This document shows positions 10,864 to 19,777 of a DNA stretch of 64,000 bases, piece by piece (positions within the stretch are counted from its first letter, which is position 1; each line of letters begins with the position of its first letter). The DNA is from Kluyveromyces lactis. Lineage: Eukaryota > Ascomycota > Saccharomycetes > Saccharomycetales > Saccharomycetaceae. The notes under the pieces are model-generated. The model was not told where the DNA came from and searched no databases. It saw nothing but the letters and a program-made list of their open reading frames with translations. The stretch is taken from the NCBI RefSeq assembly GCF_000002515.2, contig NC_006041.1:248001-312000 (forward strand), read 5' to 3'. Position numbers and translations under genes: made by a program.

Positions 10864-11295
10864 GATATTGCGTTCTTGAAATTACTGGACTGAGAAATTA
10901 TAAAGTCTTCCTTAATAACGAACGGATTGTCTCTGCTTTCGAATCTATTCGTTAGACATCCTAGAAGTTCAGTTCATTTGTTGTTTGTTTTATATTCCTC
11001 AATTTCAACCGGTGTGACTGCGTGGTTTCTCAATCAAAAAAATCCGTATCTTTCTTATGTGCTCGGCCTATCTTTTCTTACCTAGCTAAACTTTATTATA
11101 ATATTGATATCAATAGTTTGTATTTTATTTCACTTTCTTTAAGCACTATTTACATGAGGAATCTTTCAGTAAAGAACAGGATATATTTCTAGATTGTTTC
11201 ATTTAGTCATTGCAGTGTTTGTGTGTGTTGTTAATAAATAAGTGTGATGGGTAGGTTCGTGTATTGCCTTGCAGAATTAAAATCTTGCTTATTAA
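10864..11295. other. YRA1-COI1 convergent 3' region
   Basis: 432 bases between convergent genes. AT-rich sequence suitable for 3' ends on both strands; I see no gene or defined site in it. Confidence 0.5.
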
Positions 11296-11619
11296 TCATT
11301 CGTTACTTCTTCTATCCAAGAACCCTAATCTATCACCACGCTTTCTTGTATTGTAGGATAAACCGGCCCCTTCAAATTCACTTTTCCTTTTTATTTCCGT
11401 GGTTTCTTCTTCTTTCTTCATGGGGAACCCTGGTTTCACCAGAGCAGGGTTTGCGTAATAAGAATCTGCATCTTTCTTCTCATCCCCACTCAAATTCTGC
11501 GGGTCGAACTTGGAAACTTTAGCATCACGTACAACGGTCTTGACGATAACTATAGAAGCAGTAAGACCAATACACAAATACGCAAAGTTTCTACCAATAT
11601 TTTGGAATGGGTTAGACAT
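11296..11619 (-). CDS. COI1: Mitochondrial cytochrome oxidase-interacting protein Coi1
   Basis: A 107-residue protein starting MSNPFQNIG and ending RKRGDRLGFLDRRSNE. Both ends closely match S. cerevisiae YDR381C-A (COI1, 114 residues), a mitochondrial membrane protein linked to respiratory complex assembly. A single hydrophobic segment (YLCIGLTASIVIVKTVV) lies at about residues 13-29. I chose the ATG at 11619. An ATG nine codons upstream (11646) is in frame but lies outside the conserved start. The S. cerevisiae gene contains an intron; here the coding region is continuous. It is convergent with YRA1, as in S. cerevisiae. Confidence 0.93.
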   Translation of the reverse strand: MSNPFQNIGRNFAYLCIGLTASIVIVKTVVRDAKVSKFDPQNLSGDEKKDADSYYANPALVKPGFPMKKEEETTEIKRKSEFEGAGLSYNTRKRGDRLGFLDRRSNE

Positions 11620-12167
11620 TTTTATTGAAAAGATTGTATCTACCAAGTTTGCTCTCTGATGCTAAATGCTAGAAACCAAAAGCCAAATAAAAATAAAAAC
11701 TCAAAGTTGGTATATGGTTCGTCACTCAATCCGAATAGTTCCTTCTTCCGTTCAGGATCTATTTTTTTATCAACACGCTCTATGATGCTGTTCTCAATCT
11801 GTTTTTTATTTAACTGATTCCTCTACTACTTTCGCTCAGTATCTCTGATTCCTGCTCATATTTGAATTCAAATCTTTATTTTCCTTAGATTTCTTTCGCT
11901 GAGGAAAGGTTCGCCGTAACCCATTGCGGAAATAAAGAAAGAAAGAAAAAAAATGTTGACCTCATGGTGATTTCACCTTATTCCACACACCATTATCATA
12001 CAGATTGTAATAACGTTAAGCAACTACCTGTTCATTTATTTATTTGTGCCTAGATATTGACCGAGTTCGAGAAGCTGCAACCTGCAACCTGCAACCTGCA
12101 AGAGAAGAGACTAGTATCTTCGGATTGGACGAATTAAGTAGACAAGAAAAATAGACCGTCTCTCAGC
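11620..12167. promoter_or_regulatory. Divergent region between COI1 and the small spliced gene
   Basis: 548 bases serving two divergent genes. It holds a 7-base tandem repeat at 12075-12102, described separately. Apart from T-rich and A-rich tracts I see nothing else defined. Confidence 0.4.
12075..12102 (+). repeat. Heptamer tandem repeat (CTGCAAC x3 + CTGCAAG)
   Basis: Four head-to-tail 7-base units, the last with one change, lie 66-93 bases upstream of the ATG of the small spliced gene. It could be a repeated activator site or a chance slippage repeat; no factor is assigned. Confidence 0.85.
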
Positions 12168-12516
12168 ATGAATACTCCTAAATCTTTCTGGTATGTTAAG
12201 ATGACACTGATACAGAATTTCTAACGCACGAGGTTGCTTTATACGCTCCGATCAATTTCATCACTTTACTAACCTTCAAAAAGCGGATGGATGTCTAGGG
12301 TCGACCTGGATATACACTCTCTTAAAAACCTTTCTTCTTAGGGGTGGCATGGCTCTAATGACTGCTATCGGTATGGGTTCTTTGTACGTTGCAAAGGGTC
12401 AAATGGATGAAAGAAAGGCGGGACATGCCAAGGGTTCTGCCAAATCTTGGGAAGAAATCGCCGAAGAGCATGGAATCGAAACGAAGAAGTCCGGTTCTGC
12501 CGTTGAAACTAAATGA
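12168..12516 (+). CDS. Small spliced membrane protein (65 residues), family not certain
   Basis: Exon 1 is 12168-12190 (seven codons plus two bases) and exon 2 is 12342-12516. The joined product starts MNTPKSFWGGMALMTAIGMG and ends GSAVETK. A single hydrophobic segment (about residues 9-24) follows a short N-terminus. The rest is a charged, soluble tail with SWEEIAEEHGI. This resembles the fungal DUF4748-type small mitochondrial proteins, but I rely on memory for that and am not sure. Splicing is supported by a GTATGT donor at 12191, a perfect TACTAAC at 12267-12273 and an acceptor AG at 12340-12341. It lies between COI1 and the PMP47-type gene. Because exon 1 is so short, open-reading-frame calling misses it. 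Confidence 0.8.
12191..12341 (+). other. Intron of the small spliced gene (151 bases)
   Basis: Donor GTATGT at 12191-12196, canonical branchpoint TACTAAC at 12267-12273, acceptor AG at 12340-12341. The branchpoint-to-acceptor distance (about 69 bases) is long but within the yeast range. The insertion splits a Trp codon (TG|G). Confidence 0.85.
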
Positions 12517-12853
12517 TGAAACACCATTCCTGTTTATATGCTTTTATATAATATTCTAAAGTTGATGATCCTTTTTGCTGCCCCAAACACTTGGCTGGCG
12601 CAACTGCTTCTATCAACTTCTCTCCTGTAAATCATAGACCGATCTTATTCATATCTCTATTTTTCTAACTACTTAAGATTCTGAATGTGCACAACTGAAA
12701 ACTTACTTAGTCAAAAGCCTGAATTTTTAAAGATGTGAAATAATAACATTTATGTAATTTTGAAAAAAAGATTCCATACTCTGATTCACAGTGAGTCGCA
12801 GTAAGTCATCGCTCGCAAGACCATCCCAGAAGTGTGTATGAGCTATTTGTGAG
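12517..12853. other. Intergenic region before the PMP47-type gene
   Basis: 337 bases between two plus-strand genes. It must hold the first gene's 3' end and the second's promoter. I see no defined site with confidence. Confidence 0.4.
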
Positions 12854-13768
12854 ATGTCAGAAATTAATCCTAACGATGTGGATGAATTAGCGCACGCCAT
12901 TGCTGGATCTTTGGGTGGTGCAGCTTCAATCGCAGTGACCTACCCTTTAGTCACCATCACCACTAACCTTCAAACGAAGGAAAACGAGGCGAGACCTAAG
13001 CTAGAGACTATCAAGGAGATCTATAACAAGAATGGTATCATTGGATACTTTTTAGGTTTGGAAAGTGCTGTCTACGGGATGGCTACGACTAATTTCGTTT
13101 ATTACTATTTCTACGAATGGTGCGCAAAGACTGCAAGAACATTGACAACGAAACAGTACTTAAGTACTTGGGAGTCGATCCTGGCCAGTACCATTGCTGG
13201 TTCGATGACTGCTGTTGCCAGTAATCCAATTTGGGTTGCTAACACCAGAATGACAGTTGCTAAGAGCAACCATTCGACCTTAAGAACAGTCATAGACATT
13301 GTGAAGACAGATGGTCCATTGACTCTTCTCAATGGGTTGAAGCCTGCTTTAGTTCTTGTTTCAAACCCTATCATTCAGTATACTGTCTACGAGCAATTGA
13401 AGAACCTTGTTTTGAGACTACAAAGGAAAAAAGTCTTGAGTCCAAGTTGGGCATTCTTGTTGGGGGCCATAGGTAAATTAGCAGCTACAGGAACCACGTA
13501 TCCCTATATCACATTAAAGACTAGAATGCATTTGATGCAGAACGATCCAAAACATCAAAAATCGATGTGGTCGTTGATTGTCGAAATTGTGAAAAAAGAT
13601 GGGGTCTCCGGACTTTATAATGGTGTTGCTGTTAAGTTGGTTCAAAGTATCATGACAGCAGCATTTTTATTCTTCTTCAAGGAAGGTTTCATTCAATGGT
13701 CTTTGAAATTTATCAAACTTCTGCGTTCAGTCACCAAAAGTAACAAGAAGAACACTTTGTCTATCTAA
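12854..13768 (+). CDS. PMP47: Peroxisomal mitochondrial-carrier-family transporter, PMP47/SLC25A17 type
   Basis: A 304-residue carrier of the SLC25 fold with three repeats whose signatures are unusual: TYPLVTITTNLQ (about residue 35), SNPIWVANTRMT (about 120) and TYPYITLKTRMH (about 215). The first and second lack the common PxD and read PLV and PIW, as in Candida boidinii Pmp47 and animal PMP34, which carry ATP or CoA-type nucleotides into peroxisomes. The related FVYYYFYEW and NPIIQYTVYEQLKN stretches support the family. It is less similar to S. cerevisiae Ant1, the functional counterpart. Six membrane helices are expected. It is convergent with ORT1. The start is the ATG at 12854. The substrate is not shown by the sequence. 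Confidence 0.8.
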   Translation: MSEINPNDVDELAHAIAGSLGGAASIAVTYPLVTITTNLQTKENEARPKLETIKEIYNKNGIIGYFLGLESAVYGMATTNFVYYYFYEWCAKTARTLTTKQYLSTWESILASTIAGSMTAVASNPIWVANTRMTVAKSNHSTLRTVIDIVKTDGPLTLLNGLKPALVLVSNPIIQYTVYEQLKNLVLRLQRKKVLSPSWAFLLGAIGKLAATGTTYPYITLKTRMHLMQNDPKHQKSMWSLIVEIVKKDGVSGLYNGVAVKLVQSIMTAAFLFFFKEGFIQWSLKFIKLLRSVTKSNKKNTLSI

Positions 13769-13894
13769 TCTATTATATTATCCTCTATCGTAGTCTATTC
13801 TGAATTTTTGATTATTCTTTATATATTATGAGTGCATTTGGATGCTTCAGAGTCAACCTCAAAGTAAATAGGTTAATTTGCGAGAGGTACAAGT

Positions 13895-14749
13895 TTAAAA
13901 CATTTTCTTCAGTGTTTCGTAAGTGTAAAATACAGTAGCATTAGCCGGTGCTGCTCTGATCAAAGTTATACCGAGACCACGATAAAAACCAGTAATGCCA
14001 TGAGTTCTTAAAACTTTTTTCAATGCATTAACGATAGAAACGTGCTCAGTTTGACACACAGATTTAACGGTATCTGCTGGGAAAACACTGGCGTTGAAAA
14101 GAACCCCTGCCGAGGCACCAGATACTAATAGCTCCCATGTGTGGTTTTCTTTCTCTGCTGGATGCAAGCTGGCGAATTTCATTTTCATGATTTCATAAGT
14201 GGTAAACCAAACAGCACCACCTAGACACTCTCTGACAAATGTACTCAATTGGCCCTGCCATAGTCCCAATAAGCCTTTTTCCTTGATAACAGATTTTATA
14301 GTAGGCCAAACGCTTGTATGGCGGGTCGTTTGTGATAGTGAATTGCTAATATTTGACACTTGTAATTTACATTTGACTAACTCTACAGGGGTCAATATGA
14401 AGCTCGCACAGGCGCCTGCAAACGCACCGGAATAAATAGTCTTTGTTAAAGGTTTCAGTTGAGTGAATTCATCTAAAAAGTTAGTACATTGATTGAAAGA
14501 AACGAACAACACTGCATTCTCCAAAGCAGCACCAAATAGTGGAGACGCTATACCCTGATAAAAACCTTTCCATATTCCCTCATCCGTGTAAGTAGATCTT
14601 ATGCATGACCAAGTGGTAGGATACAGATGAGCTGGTTGGGTTTGTAAACGCACTTTGACTGTATCAAATGGATATTCGATGACCTTGCCGATGGCACCGG
14701 CAACCGATCCATAAGCGATGTCTTTCAACGCACTTTCCAAATCTGACAT
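13895..14749 (-). CDS. ORT1: Mitochondrial ornithine carrier
   Basis: A 284-residue mitochondrial carrier (S. cerevisiae Ort1 is 292) that exports ornithine from the matrix for arginine synthesis. The three carrier signatures are EYPFDTVKVRLQTQP near residue 26, LTPVELVKCKLQ near 120 and VFPADTVKSVCQ near 215. The N-terminal stretch KDIAYGSVAGAIGKVIEYPFDTVK is typical of Ort1. Position supports this: YOR130C follows YOR129C and precedes YOR131C in S. cerevisiae, and AFI1 and the YOR131C gene flank it here. It lies tail to tail with the PMP47-type carrier; the two are distant relatives, not a recent duplication. Confidence 0.93.
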   Translation of the reverse strand: MSDLESALKDIAYGSVAGAIGKVIEYPFDTVKVRLQTQPAHLYPTTWSCIRSTYTDEGIWKGFYQGIASPLFGAALENAVLFVSFNQCTNFLDEFTQLKPLTKTIYSGAFAGACASFILTPVELVKCKLQVSNISNSLSQTTRHTSVWPTIKSVIKEKGLLGLWQGQLSTFVRECLGGAVWFTTYEIMKMKFASLHPAEKENHTWELLVSGASAGVLFNASVFPADTVKSVCQTEHVSIVNALKKVLRTHGITGFYRGLGITLIRAAPANATVFYTYETLKKMF

Positions 14750-15644
14750 TAAATGATAAATGAGGAGGTATGCCCTTGATGTTATAGATCTACCCGTCGA
14801 TATGATGTACTTACCGTCCTGAAGATTTCACATTCGCTAATCAATATCTATATATCGTTCACTATTGAAGACTCATCTTTAATCTCATAGTATTGAATTT
14901 TTTTTTTTATTTCTTTTCACTGTGTTATTGGATAGATAATGATATTTCAGTATTGAAGATTGGTTCCAGTAGTTCACCAGACGACCCAAACAAAAAGTGA
15001 CAAGCCTTTAGATAACAACTTTCTTCTAAGCTCGAATAATTGTCATTTATCAGAACACATCTGTACATATTTGATACATACACTATATGCCTACTTGTGT
15101 TTATATTATGTGCTCCTTTTCACGTATGCATCAAGTACGTATGAAATATGCAAGTATCACTGCTGCGGAATATATTTGTGATCTTCTAAATGGAAACTGC
15201 GTGCGATCCAAGAGTCCAAAAAGAAAGAGAATGCGAAACAGAATTTACGAATGTTACCCGGATGTATATATGACGTGGCACTCTTAGATTCAAATATCGT
15301 TGTGGTTGTATTTCCGTGTATAATGATTAGTAACTTTTTTCATGAGACAACCAACAATTAGCGAGTGGTCGTACATGATTACAAAGAATAGTCTGAAATT
15401 TTTCACGATGATGCAAAGTTTCTTGGATGAAATTGAAGAAAAAAAAATAGAGATGAGAAGAGTTTAAAACTTGTTCAACTTAATACAAGGCTATATAATT
15501 CGAATATTTATTATATACTTAAACCTCTCTTTGTTTCTTGTTCTTTCTGGTTTGTTATTTATTTATTATCATATTTCCTAATAGACCAAGGAATAGTCTG
15601 CTTCTTGCTTAAATCGATTATTTCAAAATAAAACCGGACCAGAA
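14750..15644. promoter_or_regulatory. ORT1-RPP2B divergent intergenic region
   Basis: 895 bases. A Reb1-type site, TTACCCG, is at 15254-15260, about 390 bases before RPP2B, and a TATA-like TATATAA is at 15492-15498. T-rich sequence follows, as usual upstream of ribosomal protein genes. I see no tRNA although S. cerevisiae has a tRNA-Asp gene near ORT1. Confidence 0.45.
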
Positions 15645-15974
15645 ATGAAGTACTTGGCAGCTTACTTGTTGATCGCTCAAGGTGGTGTTGAATCTCCATC
15701 CGCTACTGAAATCAAGAACGTTCTTGAAGCCGTTGGTGTTGAAGCTGAAGACTCTAAGATTCAAGCTTTGTTGACCTCTTTGGAAGGTAAGACCATCCAA
15801 GAATTGGTTGCTGAAGGTCAAACCAAGTTGGCTTCTGTCCCAGCTGGTGGTGCCTCTGGTGCTGCTGCTGCTTCTGGTGCTGCTGGCGCTTCTGCTGAAG
15901 AAGAAAAGGAAGAAGAAAAGGAAGAAGAAAAGGAAGAATCTGACGATGACATGGGTTTCGGTCTATTCGATTAA
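15645..15974 (+). CDS. RPP2B: Ribosomal stalk protein P2 beta
   Basis: A 109-residue acidic ribosomal P2 protein. It has the helical dimerisation domain ([14 protein letters not shown]) at the N-terminus, an Ala/Gly hinge at about residues 67-82 and an acidic [14 protein letters not shown] run. It ends with the universal [11 protein letters not shown] tail that binds elongation factors and is phosphorylated. Together with P0 and P1 it forms the GTPase-recruiting stalk of the 60S subunit. Codon choice is strongly biased, as for a highly expressed gene. It is followed convergently by NKP1, as YDR382W is by YDR383C. Confidence 0.96.
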   Translation: MKYLAAYLLIAQGGVESPSATEIKNVLEAVGVEAEDSKIQALLTSLEGKTIQELVAEGQTKLASVPAGGASGAAAASGAAGASAEEEKEEEKEEEKEESDDDMGFGLFD

Positions 15975-16202
15975 AAAATCAAAGCTACTCGTTAACTAAA
16001 CCTTCTTTTATGTCATTCCCAGTCGAAAATTTTCGATGCAGATATTTGTATTCTAACAGTTGTGAAGTGAACCGCATTTTAAAGCTTATTCACTCTTCCT
16101 TTGGAGATTGTCACTAAGTTCAATAATTATGTGTAATCATCGTTTAATATGTAGAAATAAAATATCTATACTTCACTTTTTTTTCAAGCTCGCTGTTTGT
16201 CT

Positions 16203-16835
16203 TCATTCGATATTATCTTTGATGTGCAATATCGATTTCAATGAACTAGAGTCGATTAGCTGTAAGAGTTTGGATCGCTTTTCTTCTGTTAAATCAGGCC
16301 AAGTTTTCAAAATTAATTCGAGATTTTGAGCCAGTTCTTTCCATTCCATTTGGATCTCATCTCGCCATTGTCTCAGTTCCACAACGGATAACATGGAATT
16401 GATATCCTGGTAATTAACATCAGTATTTGTTGCACTTCGTATAAGCTCAATGGCTCTGCATTTTTCGATTAGTCTTGTCCTTAAAGAGTCATACTTATGT
16501 AGGAGACTTTGATCCATTTCATTTTCATTATCGATAAGTCTGAATCTAGGTAGGTTGGCTAGATCACTGTGTAACTTGGGAAAACTAACTCCATCTCCGT
16601 TCAACATATTTCCCAAATCTAGACGTTGTAAATCACCGATATTTGTCAAGACATCATAGTATTCATTTCGTTTCCAATCATCTATATATTCGACTAGCTC
16701 TTTCTTCAATATATCGTAGTTCACATCATACTTCAGTGCATTGTCCAATCTTGCTTGTTGTTCATCATTCAAAGAAGGAAATTTTGGTCTTATGTTTTGC
16801 CGTACCAGTTGAATGATCTCTGATTCCAGATCCAT
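16203..16835 (-). CDS. NKP1: Kinetochore protein Nkp1 (Ctf19/CCAN complex)
   Basis: A 210-residue, mostly helical and coiled-coil-like protein (S. cerevisiae Nkp1 is 238). It lacks a catalytic motif, as expected of a structural CCAN subunit that pairs with Nkp2. The assignment relies mainly on position between RPP2B and ATO3 (YDR382-YDR384) and on length and helical composition. The start ATG at 16835 is followed by DLESEIIQLVRQNI. Confidence 0.8.
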   Translation of the reverse strand: MDLESEIIQLVRQNIRPKFPSLNDEQQARLDNALKYDVNYDILKKELVEYIDDWKRNEYYDVLTNIGDLQRLDLGNMLNGDGVSFPKLHSDLANLPRFRLIDNENEMDQSLLHKYDSLRTRLIEKCRAIELIRSATNTDVNYQDINSMLSVVELRQWRDEIQMEWKELAQNLELILKTWPDLTEEKRSKLLQLIDSSSLKSILHIKDNIE

Positions 16836-17431
16836 ACTGTTTGCAGTTTCTTGTCCAGTTACGTGTATCGTGCTCCGTTTGTTTGTTTGTTTGTTTATCT
16901 ATGCGGTTATTTTGTCTCTGTCATCGTTCCAAAATTGATAAAAGTCCGTCCAAACAGAGACAGAGAACACTACAGAACATACACATGAAGGTAAAGAGTT
17001 ACTTTCGTTTTGAAGTTATGATACGGTGAACGACGATGATAACTCTTTAGTCATTGGAAGAAAAGCTTGTTCGATTAAATTAAGAATGTAAGGAAAGGGG
17101 GTGATTAAACAATGTGATAGGATATGTCATGTTCATGAGATCGTGATAACTATAGATAATTTGGGGTTGATAAAAATTTATAAACTAACAAATCGGGGAC
17201 AATGAAAGATAAGGGTGAGATGGCTGGTAGTGGTCAGCCAGCTGAAGAAAACCTGGTAACCACCAAAGTTATTCTTGTTGTTCACCACCATTTTTTTTTT
17301 TATCTCATTAGGAAAGCAGAATTGAAGTATGTGTGTTTTTGTGCATTTACCATGCGCGCCGAGATGTTCGATCAAAAATTTAATTAAGTCGTGAGTGGAC
17401 AAAAGGGTTTTGGAGTTGAAATGCGTAAGTT
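16836..17431. other. NKP1-ATO3 intergenic region
   Basis: 596 bases between two minus-strand genes. A (GTTT)n microsatellite of about five units lies at 16877-16897. No gene or confident regulatory site is seen. Confidence 0.45.
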
Positions 17432-18232
17432 TTATACTGTTGGTGCATTTGGCATGAAATAAGCCTTGACAGGGAAGTAACTGTTTGTATCATCAGCGAT
17501 ACCACTGTACAAGGAATACCAGCCACATACAGAGGAAAGGATACCGAAATAACCACCAGCAATAGAAACCTTCTCGTTACCGGTGAATGAACCTATCGTT
17601 AACATTAGGAACGTCAATTCAAGGAATGAAAGTAAAAGGAATAGGCCCCACGTCGATTTCAACGTGCACAGTAACATCAAAAATGTGAAAACAGCCCAAC
17701 CAGCCAAGAAGAAACCCATTGCATTATTGAACATTTGAGGATCATCTTCATAAGAAGAAACAACATGGAATTGGTCAGTGATAATACAACCATAAGAGAT
17801 CCAGAACCCACCGAACGCACCGAAAACAGTCATACCATAGCTGTTACCAATTGGGTAACACAACAAACCAGCAACTAATTCGATGAATCCACCATAGAAT
17901 AAACATGCACCAACTAGAACCTTGTTATTTGTGACACCTCTAACCTGGGCATTAATCAAAGAAAGCACCAAACAACAGAATGAGAATGATGCAAGACCCA
18001 AAGGAACTGGGTTAGCCAAAGCTGGAGGAGGACGTGGATGGATACCAGGGTTAAAGTCACCGGCGAAAGCGTTTAGCAACTCCGATCTCTTATAAGTTTG
18101 ATTACCCAAACGCACGTAATCCCCATCGATGGAAACATTGTGAATATGGTGCTGGTACGGTTGATGAGAATCCTCAATATTTTGGGTGTCCGTGACACCC
18201 TTCTCTAAATCCTGTGATGAGTTGATTGACAT
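17432..18232 (-). CDS. ATO3: ATO-family acetate/ammonia transporter, copy 1
   Basis: A 266-residue plasma-membrane protein of the GPR1/FUN34/YaaH family with six predicted helices. The signature ANPVPLGLASF is at about residues 72-82, and GFWISYGCIITD and LCTLKSTWGLFLLLSFLELTFL follow. S. cerevisiae Ato3 is 275 residues and shares the N-terminal QDLEKGV and the C-terminal MPNAP. The family moves acetate and is tied to ammonia export. The open frame extends to 18295 only through a TTG, so I use the first ATG at 18232 (MSINSSQDLEKGV). It is in YDR384C position after NKP1. A second, diverged copy lies 1.5 kb upstream in the same orientation. Confidence 0.93.
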   Translation of the reverse strand: MSINSSQDLEKGVTDTQNIEDSHQPYQHHIHNVSIDGDYVRLGNQTYKRSELLNAFAGDFNPGIHPRPPPALANPVPLGLASFSFCCLVLSLINAQVRGVTNNKVLVGACLFYGGFIELVAGLLCYPIGNSYGMTVFGAFGGFWISYGCIITDQFHVVSSYEDDPQMFNNAMGFFLAGWAVFTFLMLLCTLKSTWGLFLLLSFLELTFLMLTIGSFTGNEKVSIAGGYFGILSSVCGWYSLYSGIADDTNSYFPVKAYFMPNAPTV

Positions 18233-19777
18233 TGTCCTAATAAAATTTATCAACTTGGAAAATGAAATCTTGTATGATGTAATTTCTCTCCTCAAGTACC
18301 GAGAGAGTCTTGAATTTTTTAGTGGGGCTATTTCCTACTGAATTATTTATCAATCCAAATTAACAGTAGTAGAAAAGCTACGACAACTAGACACCACGAA
18401 ACTGTCAATTTGACGGTTTGTGTCCGTCTTTTATATATCAAGTTCAAACACAAAAATGAAATTAACTGGAATAAGAGAAAACTGGACAATCATCCCGGCA
18501 GTGACGCTTTAGATCCAAGCTACAAACTTCCAACAATATACACACTGAAAGCTAGCTGAGTACAAACCGTTTTCTGTACTTGCAATTGAAACAGCCAACT
18601 CAACTGACGGGCTTTTTTTCCTCTTGAAGCGAAATTGAGGAAGGGGAAAAAACACTGTTGAAAAAGAAAGACCACTAGAATCTACAGTAGTGAAGGTAAC
18701 AGGAAGTGCTGTATAACGGGAGAAAGTTTGTGTCACTTGTCATCAAATTGGATCAAGTAATGACAATGGTGTGTGAATGTTTGTAAGGAAGCTTAAAGGT
18801 GTTCCCTAAAAGTCCAGTTATTGGTTAATATTGTTGGAGATATGCTATGAGCAAGAGCGGAGTAACGAGAATAGACGCTCTTTCGCTCCCTCGGGCCATA
18901 AAACCTTTATCCGTTCTTTCAGCTTAGCTCATCTCAGGTGCATTTTGTCAGAGGCCGGCCCTTTAGTTCATCTCTTTCCTTCTTCGGTTTGCGTACTTTT
19001 CATTTCGTTCAACGTCGTTACTGTGTGGAGGGGTAATCGGAGTTTTTCAAGCAACACAATAAAAAAAAAAAAGAATATGGTAATGAAGTAGACAGAAGAA
19101 CGTTCGCATAGTATTGGTATTACTGTACAATTCCTAAAATCGATACTCCGGAAAAAAAAATAATCGAAATCGCAAGTCAGAAGACGCAGCATCAGGTTGA
19201 AGCTTTTTTTCTAAGTTCTACTGGTCTTACAATAGGAAAACTCCAAAAAAAGTATTCACAAAATGGAAGTTGGGAAGTGTAACTCCCCGCAATTCGGAGG
19301 TGGGGCAGCTTCCCCCTCACCTGACCCCTTCAATCGCATCTCGGTGATACTTTTTAATACTGGGAACACTTATTACGAGAAAAGGGGGGTAAGCAGAGAA
19401 AATGAAGCAGCCACCTGACGGCCATGCCAGGCCGCCATCCTGGTGGGGGCGGGCGGAGGAGGGGAAAGCTTTTTTGGAGCTAGTTCAAGAGCGCAAGTGG
19501 GGTAACATCATATTGAAGTAATTATTCGATATCCATACTGTGTTGTTTTTTTTCCGGTTTGGTTGGGTAAGGAATTTACCGCCTACTTACTACCTTGTCA
19601 ATTTGTCAACTTTGCATCAATATCACTGGTGCCCCTCCTTAACATCAGATGGATGTTTGAATAGAATTTTTTTTTTTTTTGGCCAAAAGAAAAGTTGGCT
19701 TTAGTTTGTCGTTGGTTGTCATTTTCCATTATAAGAATTTTGAATATTTGTTATAATAACTACTTTGTCTTATTTTC
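18233..19777. promoter_or_regulatory. Long upstream region of ATO3 copy 1 with CCCCT/AGGGG cluster
   Basis: 1.5 kb between the two ATO3 copies, with no gene I can support. A GC-rich patch (about 19280-19470) stands out from the AT-rich surroundings. It carries CCCCT or AGGGG at 19313-19317, 19325-19329, 19383-19387 and 19460-19464, with one more at 19632-19636. These match stress elements (Msn2/4 type) and overlap G-rich Mig1-type sequence. Short A/T runs occur elsewhere. The sites lie more than 1 kb from the copy 1 ATG, so their target is uncertain. Confidence 0.45.
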
